64,000 nt of DNA from Candidatus Defluviilinea proxima (GCA_016721115.1 JADKIW010000001.1:3239501-3303500), one strand, 5' to 3'; shown: positions 16,713-26,185, counted from the stretch's first letter. The notes: generated by a model not told the origin, from the sequence alone. Numbers and translations: made by a program.

Positions 16713-17714
16713 CTAGGGTGGCGAGTCATTTATAGAAAATTGAACATGTAAAGGCGCATGATCACTGCCGAGATACGGACCTGCGAAGCGGTCGGTAATC
16801 ATAACTTCCTGACTATGTAAACAATGGTCGATTGGGATCGTAAATACTATCGGCAAGCCTATTGGCCATGTGGGTTGCAATCCAAACCCTTGTTCTGAAT
16901 TGAGTAGTTGTCCGTCCTGTTGGAGTTGATGAAAATTTGCTGACCAAGAGGTTGAGTTAAAGTCTCCGATCATGAAAACTGCTTGCCCTTGGTTCTGTTG
17001 GTGACGACTCCATTCAGCTGCAGCACCGAATTCGATTTTTTGAAAATCTGTATTCCATGCACTGACGGGTCGAATGGCGTGGAAACTCAAAAAAGCGATT
17101 GAGTGACCTTGTATATTCAGCGTGATTGCAATAATGGGTCGAACCGAATAATCTGGTAAGTGAATGACCTCTGCTGTTTGTACTTGGATATCTGAACCGG
17201 TTCCCAGTAATACAGCAGATCCATGCGAATTATTCATGGGATGCGAATATGCAATTTGATAGTCGGGTAGCTCTTCATGCAATCGATCTGCTTCTTCCGG
17301 AGTTAATTCTTGTAACGAGAGAATATCGACAGGGTGGCTACGGAGATAGGCAAAGGCAATTGTGTGTGATGAAAGCGTATTGTCCAAGTTATAGTGCAAT
17401 ACTGAAATTGTCTGCGTTGTTGGTTTTTGAGTAGTCTGTGTGTGGAAATAAAGCGGAGCAAAAGTGGCGACATTGAATAATAAAGGAATTAGAAACAACC
17501 AGCCAGTTCGCCCGAAGCGCCATACAACAATAGGCAGGCAAAGTGTCAAGGCAAACGCATATTGTGGTCGCAGTTGGCTAAGCAGTTCACCAACCCACCA
17601 ATACTTGGCAAGGAAGCCTATCAACGAGATGATAGTAATTGCCGTGACTATAAAAAGTGCACTATATTGGGTGCCCCACACAAAAAATTTTTGTTTTTTT
17701 CTTGAGAAGAACAT
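16713..17714 (-). CDS. Membrane-anchored endonuclease/exonuclease/phosphatase family protein
   Basis: Three N-terminal hydrophobic segments (residues ~14-95) are followed by an EEP-superfamily hydrolase domain. Catalytic signatures are visible in order: the Asn of LHYNLDN, the metal-binding Glu of LSLQEL, GDFNST with the catalytic Asp/Asn, and the terminal SDHAPLHV. This topology, tethered membrane helices plus an outward EEP domain, is common in bacterial proteins of unknown substrate; DNase, phosphodiesterase or sphingomyelinase-like activities are all possible. It starts three bases after the stop of the 101-residue membrane protein upstream and is probably co-transcribed with it. It is convergent with mfd. 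Confidence 0.82.
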   Translation of the reverse strand: MFFSRKKQKFFVWGTQYSALFIVTAITIISLIGFLAKYWWVGELLSQLRPQYAFALTLCLPIVVWRFGRTGWLFLIPLLFNVATFAPLYFHTQTTQKPTTQTISVLHYNLDNTLSSHTIAFAYLRSHPVDILSLQELTPEEADRLHEELPDYQIAYSHPMNNSHGSAVLLGTGSDIQVQTAEVIHLPDYSVRPIIAITLNIQGHSIAFLSFHAIRPVSAWNTDFQKIEFGAAAEWSRHQQNQGQAVFMIGDFNSTSWSANFHQLQQDGQLLNSEQGFGLQPTWPIGLPIVFTIPIDHCLHSQEVMITDRFAGPYLGSDHAPLHVQFSINDSPP

Positions 17715-17717
17715 ATA

Positions 17718-18023
17718 TCAGTATAGTCCCCAAGGATTTCTTGGGTTTTTTCCTGGACCTGAGAGGGTACGTGGATTGCTATTGGCTTCGATAACAACAG
17801 GAGCTGAAAAGAATACGTAAAGTGTAATGAACGATACTATGCCTATGATCGGTTTTCGGTATTGAATAATCCATGTCAGCCATAAAGCCTCGCCTATTCT
17901 AAATATTAATACAAGTAGAACAGTTAATAATGTTGTAATGAAAAAGAAGATTTTTCGTTTTGTGGCTTGAATAATTTGCTGTTTACTTATTTGATTTTTA
18001 GGATGTTTTTGAGCTTTTGGCAT
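17718..18023 (-). CDS. Small two-helix membrane protein, unknown function
   Basis: A 101-residue protein with a basic N-terminus, two hydrophobic helices (about residues 26-42 and 57-76) and a polar C-terminal tail rich in Pro, Asn and Gly. No family is recognised. It has a strong ribosome binding site (AAGGAGG, seven bases from the ATG) and is placed three bases before the EEP gene, so it probably serves as its partner or simply as the first gene of the operon. Confidence 0.65.
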   Translation of the reverse strand: MPKAQKHPKNQISKQQIIQATKRKIFFFITTLLTVLLVLIFRIGEALWLTWIIQYRKPIIGIVSFITLYVFFSAPVVIEANSNPRTLSGPGKNPRNPWGLY

Positions 18024-18069
18024 TTTGTAACCTCCTTTTCAATAATTATTATAATCTGTCATTCAAATG

Positions 18070-18107
18070 AAAACGCCACGTGGACTTGGTTGTCTACGTG
18101 GCGTTTT
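18070..18107 (-). terminator. Intrinsic terminator of the beta-helix gene
   Basis: A perfect 12-base inverted repeat (18070-18081 with 18096-18107), starting AAAACGCC and ending GGCGTTTT, lies 14 bases past the beta-helix gene stop. The symmetric A/T runs would let it work in both directions. Confidence 0.8.
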
Positions 18108-18121
18108 GATTCTTACTTACG

Positions 18122-19390
18122 TTATGGTAGTTGGTGGATCGGCAGTCTCTTCCAAATGTCGGCGGTGGCTGGACCACTGCTTGTAGCTGACTTGGCACTC
18201 AGCAAGTCGATCTGTTCTGAACCGGGGCCTGTTACGATGTCCATTGCTACGAATTCGAAGCGGTTATCGTCAATACCGGTGCTGAGCGTGCTTCCAAACA
18301 TGGAGTCTTCGACGAATAGCATCACGCCAGTACCCATTTTCTTGAAGCGATTTTTGCTGATTTGCAAATATTGTCCTGATGTCATGAGACCAATGGAACT
18401 GTATGGGTCTTGTGTCGCTCCGACGATCTGGTTGTTTGTGATTTGAGCTCCAGACGCTTGATTTGCAGCCATACCAATATTTGTGTTATCAACGGCATTA
18501 TCAGCGATTTCCACATTGGCTGTACTTAGTGTGGCAATTCCAACGCCCGGTAAAGGATGTGGTTCAAGGGCGATCAAATCCCGAACTCGGTTCCCTTTGA
18601 TGGTGCCTGTGATACTAAATTGCGGATCTGCAAAATTATACCCACCGAAGAAGATACCCAATTGATCGATAGCGTCGGTTGGGCCGGAGCCAACTACTGT
18701 GTTGTTTAGTACGTTCACGGTCAGGTTTTGAAGCGTTGGGTCGTTTTGGTCGGCCTCGGCAAATACTGTAATGCCGATAGTGTTGTAGTTACTGACCCAA
18801 TTCTCAGCAACGGTGACGGTGCGCGGGGTTGCTTCGAAGTTGACAACGATGATCCCTTCGCCTTGGTAAATGGGCTCCCCATCAATAATTGGGAGAGTAG
18901 GGGTCCCAAAACCAATGTTTTTGACTTGGTTATCTCGGATTACACCGTCAGCATTGACGAATAGAATTCCAGAAATGGCCGGGTTGGCTTCAGCTGAATT
19001 GGCGCCGTCAATGGTCAAGCCACGAATGGTCACGTTGGCGTGGTTGACAAGAACAATGGGGCGACCTTCTGCTCCAGCTATTGGAGAAAGTGTATCCTCC
19101 ATTGTGGCAGGTGCCTGGATTACAGCACCGGGACGGCCGATCAATGTCAGATTCTTGTCAATGATTGAGACCTGTTCGACATATTTCCCTTTCCAAACCA
19201 GAATCGACGCCCCGTCATTGGCGGCGTCTACTGCGGCTTGGACGGATGTGAAACAATGGCCTGCCCCTGTGGGGTGTACGCACATACCAAACGCATAAAC
19301 AGCGTTAGTTCCTAGTGTAGTAAGCCCCAACAGCAATATTAGGCCAATTTGTATCCCCTTTTTTAGGGGGGTGGAAAGTATTGAATGCAT
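18122..19390 (-). CDS. Secreted right-handed parallel beta-helix protein
   Basis: A 422-residue exported protein: a signal peptide (hydrophobic residues ~13-33, ending near YAF), then repeated ~22-residue beta-helix rungs of the NosD/pectate-lyase type. Examples are KNLTLIGRPGAVIQ, ANVTIRGLTIDGA, DGVIRDNQVKNIG and VEIADNAVDNTNIGM. No catalytic residues are obvious, so it may be a carbohydrate-binding or structural surface protein. The N-terminal segment HCFTSVQAAVDAANDG resembles the unit start of the giant protease repeats, showing related folds in two surface proteins here. GGAGG precedes the ATG, and a TATAAT-like box lies at 19426-19431 on the minus strand. Confidence 0.8.
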   Translation of the reverse strand: MHSILSTPLKKGIQIGLILLLGLTTLGTNAVYAFGMCVHPTGAGHCFTSVQAAVDAANDGASILVWKGKYVEQVSIIDKNLTLIGRPGAVIQAPATMEDTLSPIAGAEGRPIVLVNHANVTIRGLTIDGANSAEANPAISGILFVNADGVIRDNQVKNIGFGTPTLPIIDGEPIYQGEGIIVVNFEATPRTVTVAENWVSNYNTIGITVFAEADQNDPTLQNLTVNVLNNTVVGSGPTDAIDQLGIFFGGYNFADPQFSITGTIKGNRVRDLIALEPHPLPGVGIATLSTANVEIADNAVDNTNIGMAANQASGAQITNNQIVGATQDPYSSIGLMTSGQYLQISKNRFKKMGTGVMLFVEDSMFGSTLSTGIDDNRFEFVAMDIVTGPGSEQIDLLSAKSATSSGPATADIWKRLPIHQLP

Positions 19391-19731
19391 CGTGGAGTCC
19401 TCCGTAAAATAATTGGATGCTACTTATTATATCTGTTCCGTCGTGAGCTTCATGACAATGGTAGTTCTCTGAGATGACAAAAATGTTGGTTTTTTCAAAA
19501 TTAATATTGTTAAGGTTACACCTCGTTGAAAACCAACATCGGGTTGGGTGTTTTGATACTTGTTGTCAAGTCCATAATATTTTGATAAACAAACCTTTAC
19601 AATAAAATTATCAAACTAGATATAATATTAGGGTGTTTTTTATTTGAAAGGAGGTGCTTTAGCCATACTCGATAGGGGAATATAGCGTCTGAAAAATTCG
19701 AACCGTTTTTAATACTAATGAGGAGAATAGC
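19391..19731. promoter_or_regulatory. Divergent promoter region between beta-helix and 5'-nucleotidase genes
   Basis: This 341-base, AT-rich gap has no coding frame. Rightward, TTTACA at 19596-19601 and TATAAT at 19621-19626 are spaced by 19 bases (TTACAA with 18 is an alternative). That leaves a ~100-base leader before the GAGGAG site and ATG 19732. Leftward, a TATAAT box at 19426-19431 faces the beta-helix gene, with TTGTCA at 19453-19458 as a poorly spaced -35 box. Prediction from consensus only. Confidence 0.45.
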
Positions 19732-22044
19732 ATGAAAAAGTCCGTTCGTTTGTTTTCTCTTTTGTTGATACTCTCACTACTTCTTGTACCTGTTTCTGCT
19801 TCTGCCCAAACATGGAACCAAGACGCGAGCGTATCTGGAGTTGGGGTACTTGATGACTTTAATCGGGCAGATGGGGCTTTAGGTGCAAATTGGTCTGGCA
19901 ACCAATCCAAGTACCGTATTGTGGGCGGTCAATTGTCTGTCCGCAGTAGTGCTTCAAATTCTGATATGTACTGGAAGACCAAATTGGAGGCAGATCAGGA
20001 AGTCTTTGTTACTCTTAAAGATATAAACGAGAACTCTCCTGAACAAATCCTCCTGCTTAAGTCGCAAAATAATAGAATATGGGGCAAAGGCGTTATTGAA
20101 GCGCTCTATAATGCAAAGAACCATGTTGTACAGGTTTGGACCTGGGAATGGCCGCAAGGCTGGGTTAAGTACGGCGATGACATCCCTGTCACATTTGTGG
20201 ATGGCGATGTATTCCGGGCCCGCGCTTATGGAAATGGCATTGTTGAGGTCTACCGGAATAGTGATTTGCTTGGATCGCGTGATATTACTTCCTGGTCGTA
20301 TTATGACAAGGGAGGATATGTAGGTTTGTGGTTCATCGGTGCACAAGGAACAATTTTGGATGATTTTGGAGGTGGAACCATTATTGATCCTCCTTGGCAA
20401 CTTGTTGACCTCCAATTACTGGCGTTCAATGATTACCATGGCTACCTTGAGACCAATTCGAATCCAGGCCCCGGAAATGTGGGTAGCGACCCTGCAGGCG
20501 GTGGCGAATATCTTTCGGCAAAACTGAGCCAATTGCGCCAAGGTCATACGAATACTATCACTGTTGCAGCCGGTGACCTTATCGGTGGTTCTCCATTCCT
20601 GTCCGGGCTTTTCCATGACGAGCCTTCTGTCGAGTCATTAAATTCTATGGGATTGATCGTATCAAGCGTTGGGAATCACGAGTTTGACGAGGGTGTTACT
20701 GAACTGCTCCGCATGCAGAATGGTGGGTGCCACCCCGTTGATGGTTGCTACTTCCCTGGTACTCCTTATGCTGGTGCGAATTTCCATTGGCTTGCGGCTA
20801 ATGTCGTCAACGACACAACTGGAGAAACTGCATTACCTCCCTATTGGATTAATAATATTGACGGTGTAGATGTAGCTTTCATCGGTATGACTCTTGAAGA
20901 TACAGATACACTTGTCGGTCAAGCTGGAATCACTGGTTGGTCCTTCCTCGATGAGGCTGAAACAGCAAATGCACTTGTCCCCATTTTGCACAATCAAGGC
21001 GTGGATGCCATTGTCGTGCTGTTGCATGAGGGTGGTTCCCAAACACCTCCTCCTGGTGCGATTAATGCTTGTGTAGGTATCAGTGGCCCGATCGTTCAGA
21101 TTAACAGTCTCCTAGATCCTGCAATTGATGCGGTCATCACTGGTCATACCCACCTGCCTTACAACTGTTTGCTCTCAGACCCCAACGGGAATCCTCGAAT
21201 CGTCACGAGTGCTTACTCGTTTGGCCGCGTGGTATCAGAACTTGGCCTTGTTCTTGACCGACGTACTAATGATGTACGCCGTGACTTAAGCACAGCAGTC
21301 AATCATGCAGTTATACGTGCCCAACTTACACCTGACCCGGCAATTACCTCCATAATCAACAAATGGAAGGTCCTCGCTGACCCGATTGGCAAACGTGTAG
21401 TTGGCTATATTACGGGCGATATCAAACGTGCCTTCAGTGGTTCGGCCGAGGATCGAGGTGCAGAGTCCAATGCGGGCAATATGATTGCTGACGCTCAACT
21501 GTGGGCAACCCAGGCTAATGGCGCACAAATTGCGTTTATGAATCCGGGTGGTATTCGATCCGATCTAGTGTATGCAAAGTCTGGTAATGAGGCGGCGGAT
21601 GGCATCATCACGTATGCGGAGTCGTTCACATTCCAGCCCTTCAGTAACATATTGATGACGATACCAATGACCGGTCAGCAAATTGTGTCAGTCCTCGAGC
21701 AACAGTGCCAACCCACATCTGCGAGCAGACCATTTCTGCACCTCGGCGTATCGACAGGGTTTACGTACGATTTGTCGAAGACGATCAATGCATCGAATAA
21801 GTGTACCGCTGTCACTGTTACGAACGTCCAACTGAACGGTGTTCCGCTCGACCTGAATGCTACATATTATGTTACGGTTAATAACTTCCTTGCCGATGGT
21901 GGTGATAACTTCACTACTTTCAATCAGGTCAGCCCAGCGTTACGTGTTGGCGGTGGCATTGATCTCGATGAACTCAATCGTTATTTAAGCTCTGAAGGTC
22001 CGATTGACCCACCAGGAACAAACCGGGTTAACGAGTTGCCTTAA
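19732..22044 (+). CDS. Secreted 5'-nucleotidase / metallophosphoesterase
   Basis: A 770-residue secreted enzyme. A signal peptide (residues 1-26) precedes a LamG/concanavalin-like jelly-roll domain (~38-215, DDFNRADGALGANW). The metallophosphoesterase domain follows, with metal-binding motifs in order: FNDYHGYLE (~227), AGDLIGG, GNHEFDEG, LLHEGG and ITGHTHLPYN. A 5'-nucleotidase C-terminal domain (~545-760) carries SNAGNMIADA, NPGGIRSDL and the substrate-stacking region FQPFSN and ADGGDNF. It probably dephosphorylates extracellular nucleotides, for phosphate or nucleoside scavenging. The N-terminal binding domain is an unusual addition. It is monocistronic, with a strong terminator downstream. 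Confidence 0.88.
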   Translation: MKKSVRLFSLLLILSLLLVPVSASAQTWNQDASVSGVGVLDDFNRADGALGANWSGNQSKYRIVGGQLSVRSSASNSDMYWKTKLEADQEVFVTLKDINENSPEQILLLKSQNNRIWGKGVIEALYNAKNHVVQVWTWEWPQGWVKYGDDIPVTFVDGDVFRARAYGNGIVEVYRNSDLLGSRDITSWSYYDKGGYVGLWFIGAQGTILDDFGGGTIIDPPWQLVDLQLLAFNDYHGYLETNSNPGPGNVGSDPAGGGEYLSAKLSQLRQGHTNTITVAAGDLIGGSPFLSGLFHDEPSVESLNSMGLIVSSVGNHEFDEGVTELLRMQNGGCHPVDGCYFPGTPYAGANFHWLAANVVNDTTGETALPPYWINNIDGVDVAFIGMTLEDTDTLVGQAGITGWSFLDEAETANALVPILHNQGVDAIVVLLHEGGSQTPPPGAINACVGISGPIVQINSLLDPAIDAVITGHTHLPYNCLLSDPNGNPRIVTSAYSFGRVVSELGLVLDRRTNDVRRDLSTAVNHAVIRAQLTPDPAITSIINKWKVLADPIGKRVVGYITGDIKRAFSGSAEDRGAESNAGNMIADAQLWATQANGAQIAFMNPGGIRSDLVYAKSGNEAADGIITYAESFTFQPFSNILMTIPMTGQQIVSVLEQQCQPTSASRPFLHLGVSTGFTYDLSKTINASNKCTAVTVTNVQLNGVPLDLNATYYVTVNNFLADGGDNFTTFNQVSPALRVGGGIDLDELNRYLSSEGPIDPPGTNRVNELP

Positions 22045-22083
22045 ATTTGGCATGGCGACAGTTTTTGTAAGTTAAGATTGCAT

Positions 22084-22154
22084 TGTAGTTGCTCTGTATA
22101 GCAACTACACCGAAACAGAAAAACGCAGGGCTTAAGCTCTGCGTTTTTCTGTTT
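22084..22154 (+). terminator. Tandem hairpin terminator
   Basis: A first hairpin (22084-22093 with 22100-22109) is followed by a long one whose outer 16-base arms (22113-22128 and 22139-22154) are perfect and end in TTTTTCTGTTTTT. It lies 40-110 bases after the nucleotidase stop. Confidence 0.85.
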
Positions 22155-22227
22155 TTAAGGCGGCTAACCGAGGGGCGAAACCATAATGTGTGAAAAGGGT
22201 TATACTGTTAATAAGACAAGGAGCTCT

Positions 22228-23487
22228 ATGACTACAGAAAACACACCAAAAATCAATTCCTTTTACGATCGCCCCGGTGTCGAGCGGCATACACTTCCCA
22301 TTGCGGGAGGAATTCCGTTCGGCATGGAACGCGTATCGAATTCATCTGTTGGGATCGGCGGCGTTTATGGGACTTGGGGTGCAAGCTATGATAACGACAA
22401 GTTACCTGAGTTTCTCGAACAGCGATTGGGCCGCCCGCTTCTTCCTCAAGAGAGGCTGAATCTGTCTGAATTGGGTTTTCTCAATCGACAACATGTTCCT
22501 CTCAATCTGACCCCCGAGGAACATACTGAACTGGAAGTGGAAGTAGGGAAGAGATTTCTCATTGAGGCTCTGAAGGCCTGTAATTGGGAGCCTTCTGAAG
22601 TAGATGCGGTTTTGATCGGTATGAGTGCGCCATTGACCGAAGATTACCTTGACCGTATCACTACAGCTGCTGGCATCCCTGCCTCGGCGTTGAAGGTTGC
22701 CATTCACAAGGCGTGTGACGGTTCTACGAGCAGTCTGCATTTGGCATTGAACCCTGAATTGCCCGAGAACCTCCAACTCGACCAGAATATTGCCGAGTCT
22801 TTATACGGGAAGAAGGTGCTTGTTGGTGGCATTGAAGGCTTGAGCCGGTTCGTTGGCTCATCGCATGATGCAAATGCTTTGCAATTGTTTGGGAATGCGG
22901 CTGGCGTGATCGGCGTAATTCCTGGTCAAACCATGAAATTCCTCGCGGGCAAATCACGCGAAGTATTTGATGATGACGGTGTATTGCAAGTTGCCATGTA
23001 TTACCCTCATTCGGAGCAAAAACCCGAGGGTGAATACAACGTGGATGTCACAAAGCCTTTGGCAAACAACATCCGTGTGGCAGGGTTAATGCATGAGCCA
23101 CATGATGGCTCATCCATTGCAATGGCTGGACCGATGGGTATGGTTAAATTGTTTGTACGCACGGGTGTGCAAGTAGTGCGTGACGTGTATTCAGCCTATC
23201 AAGATAAATTGAACGAACTGGGTATGGCTGGCAAGTCACTGGCGGTTGCCATTGTGCATCATGCAAATTACAAGATCAATAAGCTAAAAGAAAAACATTT
23301 GCAGAGCGAAGGGATTGTTCTGCCGATGCCATGGTTACTGAGTGACTTTGGTAATGTGAGTGCAGCATCCAACATGATCGCTTTTCTGCGTGAGTTGCCG
23401 AACATGAAACCTCTCGATCATATTTTGATTGATGGTTTTGGCGCTGGCACGTATTACGATGCGTTTGCAGTGGAGCTTGGAGGGTAA
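22228..23487 (+). CDS. 3-oxoacyl-ACP synthase III-like thiolase-fold protein
   Basis: A ~419-residue protein of the KAS III/HMG-CoA-synthase-like thiolase superfamily, which makes C-C bonds on acyl thioesters. The Cys-His-Asn triad is visible: HKACDGSTSS (Cys), VHHANYKINK (His) and FGNVSAASN (Asn), plus a C-terminal DGFGAGTYY loop. The protein is longer than FabH (~320) and its N-terminal 60 residues are atypical, so the acceptor is unknown. The start at 22228 is preferred over 22186 because AAGGAG lies five bases upstream of it. No acyl carrier protein or other fatty-acid gene is adjacent. Confidence 0.8.
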   Translation: MTTENTPKINSFYDRPGVERHTLPIAGGIPFGMERVSNSSVGIGGVYGTWGASYDNDKLPEFLEQRLGRPLLPQERLNLSELGFLNRQHVPLNLTPEEHTELEVEVGKRFLIEALKACNWEPSEVDAVLIGMSAPLTEDYLDRITTAAGIPASALKVAIHKACDGSTSSLHLALNPELPENLQLDQNIAESLYGKKVLVGGIEGLSRFVGSSHDANALQLFGNAAGVIGVIPGQTMKFLAGKSREVFDDDGVLQVAMYYPHSEQKPEGEYNVDVTKPLANNIRVAGLMHEPHDGSSIAMAGPMGMVKLFVRTGVQVVRDVYSAYQDKLNELGMAGKSLAVAIVHHANYKINKLKEKHLQSEGIVLPMPWLLSDFGNVSAASNMIAFLRELPNMKPLDHILIDGFGAGTYYDAFAVELGG

Positions 23488-23535
23488 CTATAGCTCCTTG
23501 AAACTGGGACAGTTGTCCCTTAAGTGTGAATCGAG

Positions 23536-23571
23536 TTGTCCCATCCTTATGAAGGATGGGACAATTTTTTT
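23536..23571 (+). terminator. Intrinsic terminator of the KAS III-like gene
   Basis: A perfect 13-base stem (23536-23548 with 23552-23564), a three-base loop and a run of seven T on the plus strand. Confidence 0.9.
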
Positions 23572-23640
23572 GTAACCTTAATTTAATTTTATCGTCTTGA
23601 CTTTAAAGCATAAAGGTATTTGAAGGCGAGTATACGGCGG

Positions 23641-23787
23641 ATGAATCGTTCAAATCGAAACTGGGCAGTGATACAGTTGCTTTTTCAACTAAAAGCATAT
23701 GAAAAAGAATACCCTGACAGCCTGTTTTCAGTGCGTCGGTCATTCTTTATGAAATTATTGTACCGGCTACTTTCTGTGATTATGTAA
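23641..23787 (+). CDS. Candidate small basic protein of 48 residues
   Basis: An uninterrupted frame from ATG 23641 to TAA 23785-23787, bracketed by terminators on both sides. The product starts MNRSNRNWAVIQLLFQLKAY, continues through EYPDSLFSVRRSFF, and ends in a hydrophobic stretch LLYRLLSVIM. The amphipathic helix, YP turn and RRSFF motif look like protein rather than random translation, and a vague resemblance to short Anaerolineae proteins comes to mind. However, no strong ribosome binding site is seen (GGCGG abuts the ATG), and no family can be named. The frame is shorter than usual gene-calling limits. Confidence 0.35.
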   Translation: MNRSNRNWAVIQLLFQLKAYEKEYPDSLFSVRRSFFMKLLYRLLSVIM

Positions 23788-23800
23788 CCCCTTTTGATTT

Positions 23801-23836
23801 AAAAAAAATGTCCCGAAATATTTCGGGACGTTTTTT
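23801..23836. terminator. Bidirectional terminator of secF
   Basis: The palindrome at 23810-23829 (GTCCCGAA...TTCGGGAC) is flanked by A8 on the left and T7 on the right. It serves secF on the minus strand and could stop the small ORF on the plus strand. Confidence 0.88.
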
Positions 23837-23853
23837 TGTGAAAACTTCTGTTA

Positions 23854-24795
23854 TTACAGTGAACTGGTTTCAGCAGGTTTACGGAACCAGGTTTTCCATT
23901 CCTGATTTTCCCATACGACGAGGATGGGGGCGGCATTGAAAATGGATGAATATGTTCCACTGAAAATACCAACCAGGAGGATGATCACAAAGTGTTTGAT
24001 CGAATCTCCACCGAAGAGTGCGAGGGCAAACAGGGTGAAGAGAACGGTGAGCTGTGTGTTGATGGATCTATCGAGGGTTTGTACTATCGAGTGATTGACC
24101 AGTGTTTCGTAGCTGATGCGGCGATATACATGGGAATTTTCGCGAACACGATCGAACACCACGATGCTATCGTGCACTGAAAAACCGATGACGGTTAATA
24201 ACGCTGTGAGGAAGAGCGCGTCAGCTTCCCAGCCAAGTGTATAGGCGAGAATAGCCTCTACACCAAGCACGACGAGCACATCGTGCAACATGGCGGCGAC
24301 AGCCGCTACGCCATAACGGAAAGCATGTTCCACGCCACGGAAGGCATAGGAGATATAACCCAGAATGAAAAGTGCCGCCGCCAGAATAGCAAAGCCTGCC
24401 GCACGGGTTACTTCTGCACCGACCGATGGACTGACGGATGAGAAGGTTAGCACGTCGATAGTGATTCCAGTCTTTTCCTGGAGAGTAGCAACGATCTTGC
24501 CTTTAGTGGCATCGTCAATTGTTTTGGAGCGGATTGCATACGCATCTTCGCCAAGAGATTGAATAACTGGCGCGGCGTCGGGAGCCATCTCTAAGAAAAC
24601 ACTTTTTACTTCTTCAACAGAAGGGCGAGCTCCACCGGTGAATTGCACCTCGAGGAGCGAGCCACCAGTGAAGTCAATGGCTAGCGGAAGCGGGGCCTGG
24701 ATTTTTACCCAATTTAGGATAAGAAATACAATACCCGGAATGATCACCAGCAGTGAGATCAGAAAATAGATGTATCGGTTCTTAATAATATTCAT
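23854..24795 (-). CDS. secF: Protein translocase subunit SecF
   Basis: A 313-residue SecF, which with SecD uses the proton gradient to pull exported proteins off the SecYEG channel. It has an N-terminal transmembrane helix, the DFTGGSLLEVQF start of the periplasmic (here extracytoplasmic) domain, and five further helices. Its conserved segments include FSVHDSIVVFDRVREN and YETLVNHSIVQTLDRSINT. It begins ten bases after the secD stop and forms a two-gene operon with it. Confidence 0.95.
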   Translation of the reverse strand: MNIIKNRYIYFLISLLVIIPGIVFLILNWVKIQAPLPLAIDFTGGSLLEVQFTGGARPSVEEVKSVFLEMAPDAAPVIQSLGEDAYAIRSKTIDDATKGKIVATLQEKTGITIDVLTFSSVSPSVGAEVTRAAGFAILAAALFILGYISYAFRGVEHAFRYGVAAVAAMLHDVLVVLGVEAILAYTLGWEADALFLTALLTVIGFSVHDSIVVFDRVRENSHVYRRISYETLVNHSIVQTLDRSINTQLTVLFTLFALALFGGDSIKHFVIILLVGIFSGTYSSIFNAAPILVVWENQEWKTWFRKPAETSSL

Positions 24796-24805
24796 ATTGA
24801 AACTC

Positions 24806-26185
24806 CTATAAACCGAACCAGTGCGGGCGTTCAGCGAGTTTGATGTTATCGAGTAATGTGTGCAGATAGGTGCGTGTCACAATGATGGCTGTGAACAAAC
24901 TGACGAGCACACCCAAGGCAAGTGTGACCGAGAAGCCCTTGACCATACTTGCACCAAATGAGCTACCGAAGACGTATAAGATTCCGCACGTGATGAGCGT
25001 GGAGATGTTTGAGTCGCGAATGGATGGCCATGCACGAGTCCATCCGAGGTCAATGGCTTGGCGTAGGTTACGTCCAGCCCGCAGTTCCTCTTTGAGGCGT
25101 TCAAAGATCAAGATGTTCGCATCTACTGCCATACCGATACTAAGAATGAAACCTGCGATACCGGGCAGAGTGAGAACAACGCCGATCATCTTAAAGATCG
25201 CAAGTGAGAAAATCGTATAGGTGATCAAGGCCAAGTCTGCTACAAAGCCAGGCAAGCGGTAGTACAAAAGCATGAAGAGGACGACCACGGTCAAACCGAT
25301 GTAACCAGCCATAAGACTTTTGCGGATCGATTCTTCACCGAGAGTTGCGCCGACAGTGCGACTTTCAACTACTTTTACAGGGACAGGTAGGGAACCGTAG
25401 CGGAGTTGAACGGCAAACGCGTTTGCTTCGTCTGCTGTGAACTGGCCGGTGATAGTTCCACGGTCGGTAATGACGGCATTAATGGTGGGTGCCGAGATCA
25501 CTTTTTTATCGAGCGTGATGGTGAGGACCTTGCCAACATTGGCCTTAGTGTGGTCACCGAAAATGGTAGCGCCTTCAGATTTAAGTGAGAAATCGATGGA
25601 GTAATTTCCTCCAACACCTGTGGATGTTACTCCAACTGTATCAAGTTCTTTACCGGTCATGATCGTATGGTAGACCGTTGTCTCCGGCGTTGTGCCATCA
25701 GGAGCTGGTGTGGCCGCCACGTCGGTTGATGTGCCGCCAGCATAATCTGTCAACAGGATGGTCCCTGCTACAGGTTGATAATCGCCGGTATCTACAAATT
25801 CCAAAAGGCCGGTTTGTTGAAGAGATGCCACAACTTCTTCGGGGTTGTTGACACCTGGAAATTCGGCCACAATGCGACGTTCGCCAGCGGTCTGCATTAC
25901 CACCTCGCTAACACCAAGGCCGTTCGCGCGGCTTTCAAGGATCTGGCGGGTCGTATCCAAATCGTTGGTGGAAACAGTTGCAGTGTCGGGAAGATCGGCT
26001 TCGAGCAGGGCCTGCAGGCCGCCGCGAAGGTCAAGACCGAGTTTCATCTCGACATTACGGGTAAATAATGTAGTGCCATTGAAAGGGTTGGGCAGACTGA
26101 TCGAGTTGCTTAGGTCAATCCAAAGCGAAAGCGCCAGGAGGATGACAATGACGATCAGCCAGTTTAAATTGTTGTTTTTGTTCAT
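24806..26185 (-). CDS. secD: Protein translocase subunit SecD
   Basis: A 459-residue SecD with a first transmembrane helix (residues ~8-25), then LGLDLRGGLQALLEAD. The extracytoplasmic P1 region (~45-260) contains a Thr/Pro-rich insert near GTSTDVAATPAPDGTTPETT. Five C-terminal helices follow, with SIGMAVDANILIFERLKEEL and NISTLITCGILYVFGS, the regions that form the proton path. The length is typical of Gram-positive-like split SecD. It is the first gene of secDF; a short hairpin separates it from the M1 peptidase gene upstream. Confidence 0.95.
   Translation of the reverse strand: MNKNNNLNWLIVIVILLALSLWIDLSNSISLPNPFNGTTLFTRNVEMKLGLDLRGGLQALLEADLPDTATVSTNDLDTTRQILESRANGLGVSEVVMQTAGERRIVAEFPGVNNPEEVVASLQQTGLLEFVDTGDYQPVAGTILLTDYAGGTSTDVAATPAPDGTTPETTVYHTIMTGKELDTVGVTSTGVGGNYSIDFSLKSEGATIFGDHTKANVGKVLTITLDKKVISAPTINAVITDRGTITGQFTADEANAFAVQLRYGSLPVPVKVVESRTVGATLGEESIRKSLMAGYIGLTVVVLFMLLYYRLPGFVADLALITYTIFSLAIFKMIGVVLTLPGIAGFILSIGMAVDANILIFERLKEELRAGRNLRQAIDLGWTRAWPSIRDSNISTLITCGILYVFGSSFGASMVKGFSVTLALGVLVSLFTAIIVTRTYLHTLLDNIKLAERPHWFGL

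Larger units (their letters stand above)
23488..23853. other. Intergenic stretch with two terminators and a candidate small ORF
   Basis: This 366-base gap holds the KAS III terminator (23536-23571), a candidate 48-codon gene (23641-23787) and the bidirectional hairpin ending secF (23801-23836). A short GGGACA/TGTCCC palindrome lies at about 23508-23521. Confidence 0.6.
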
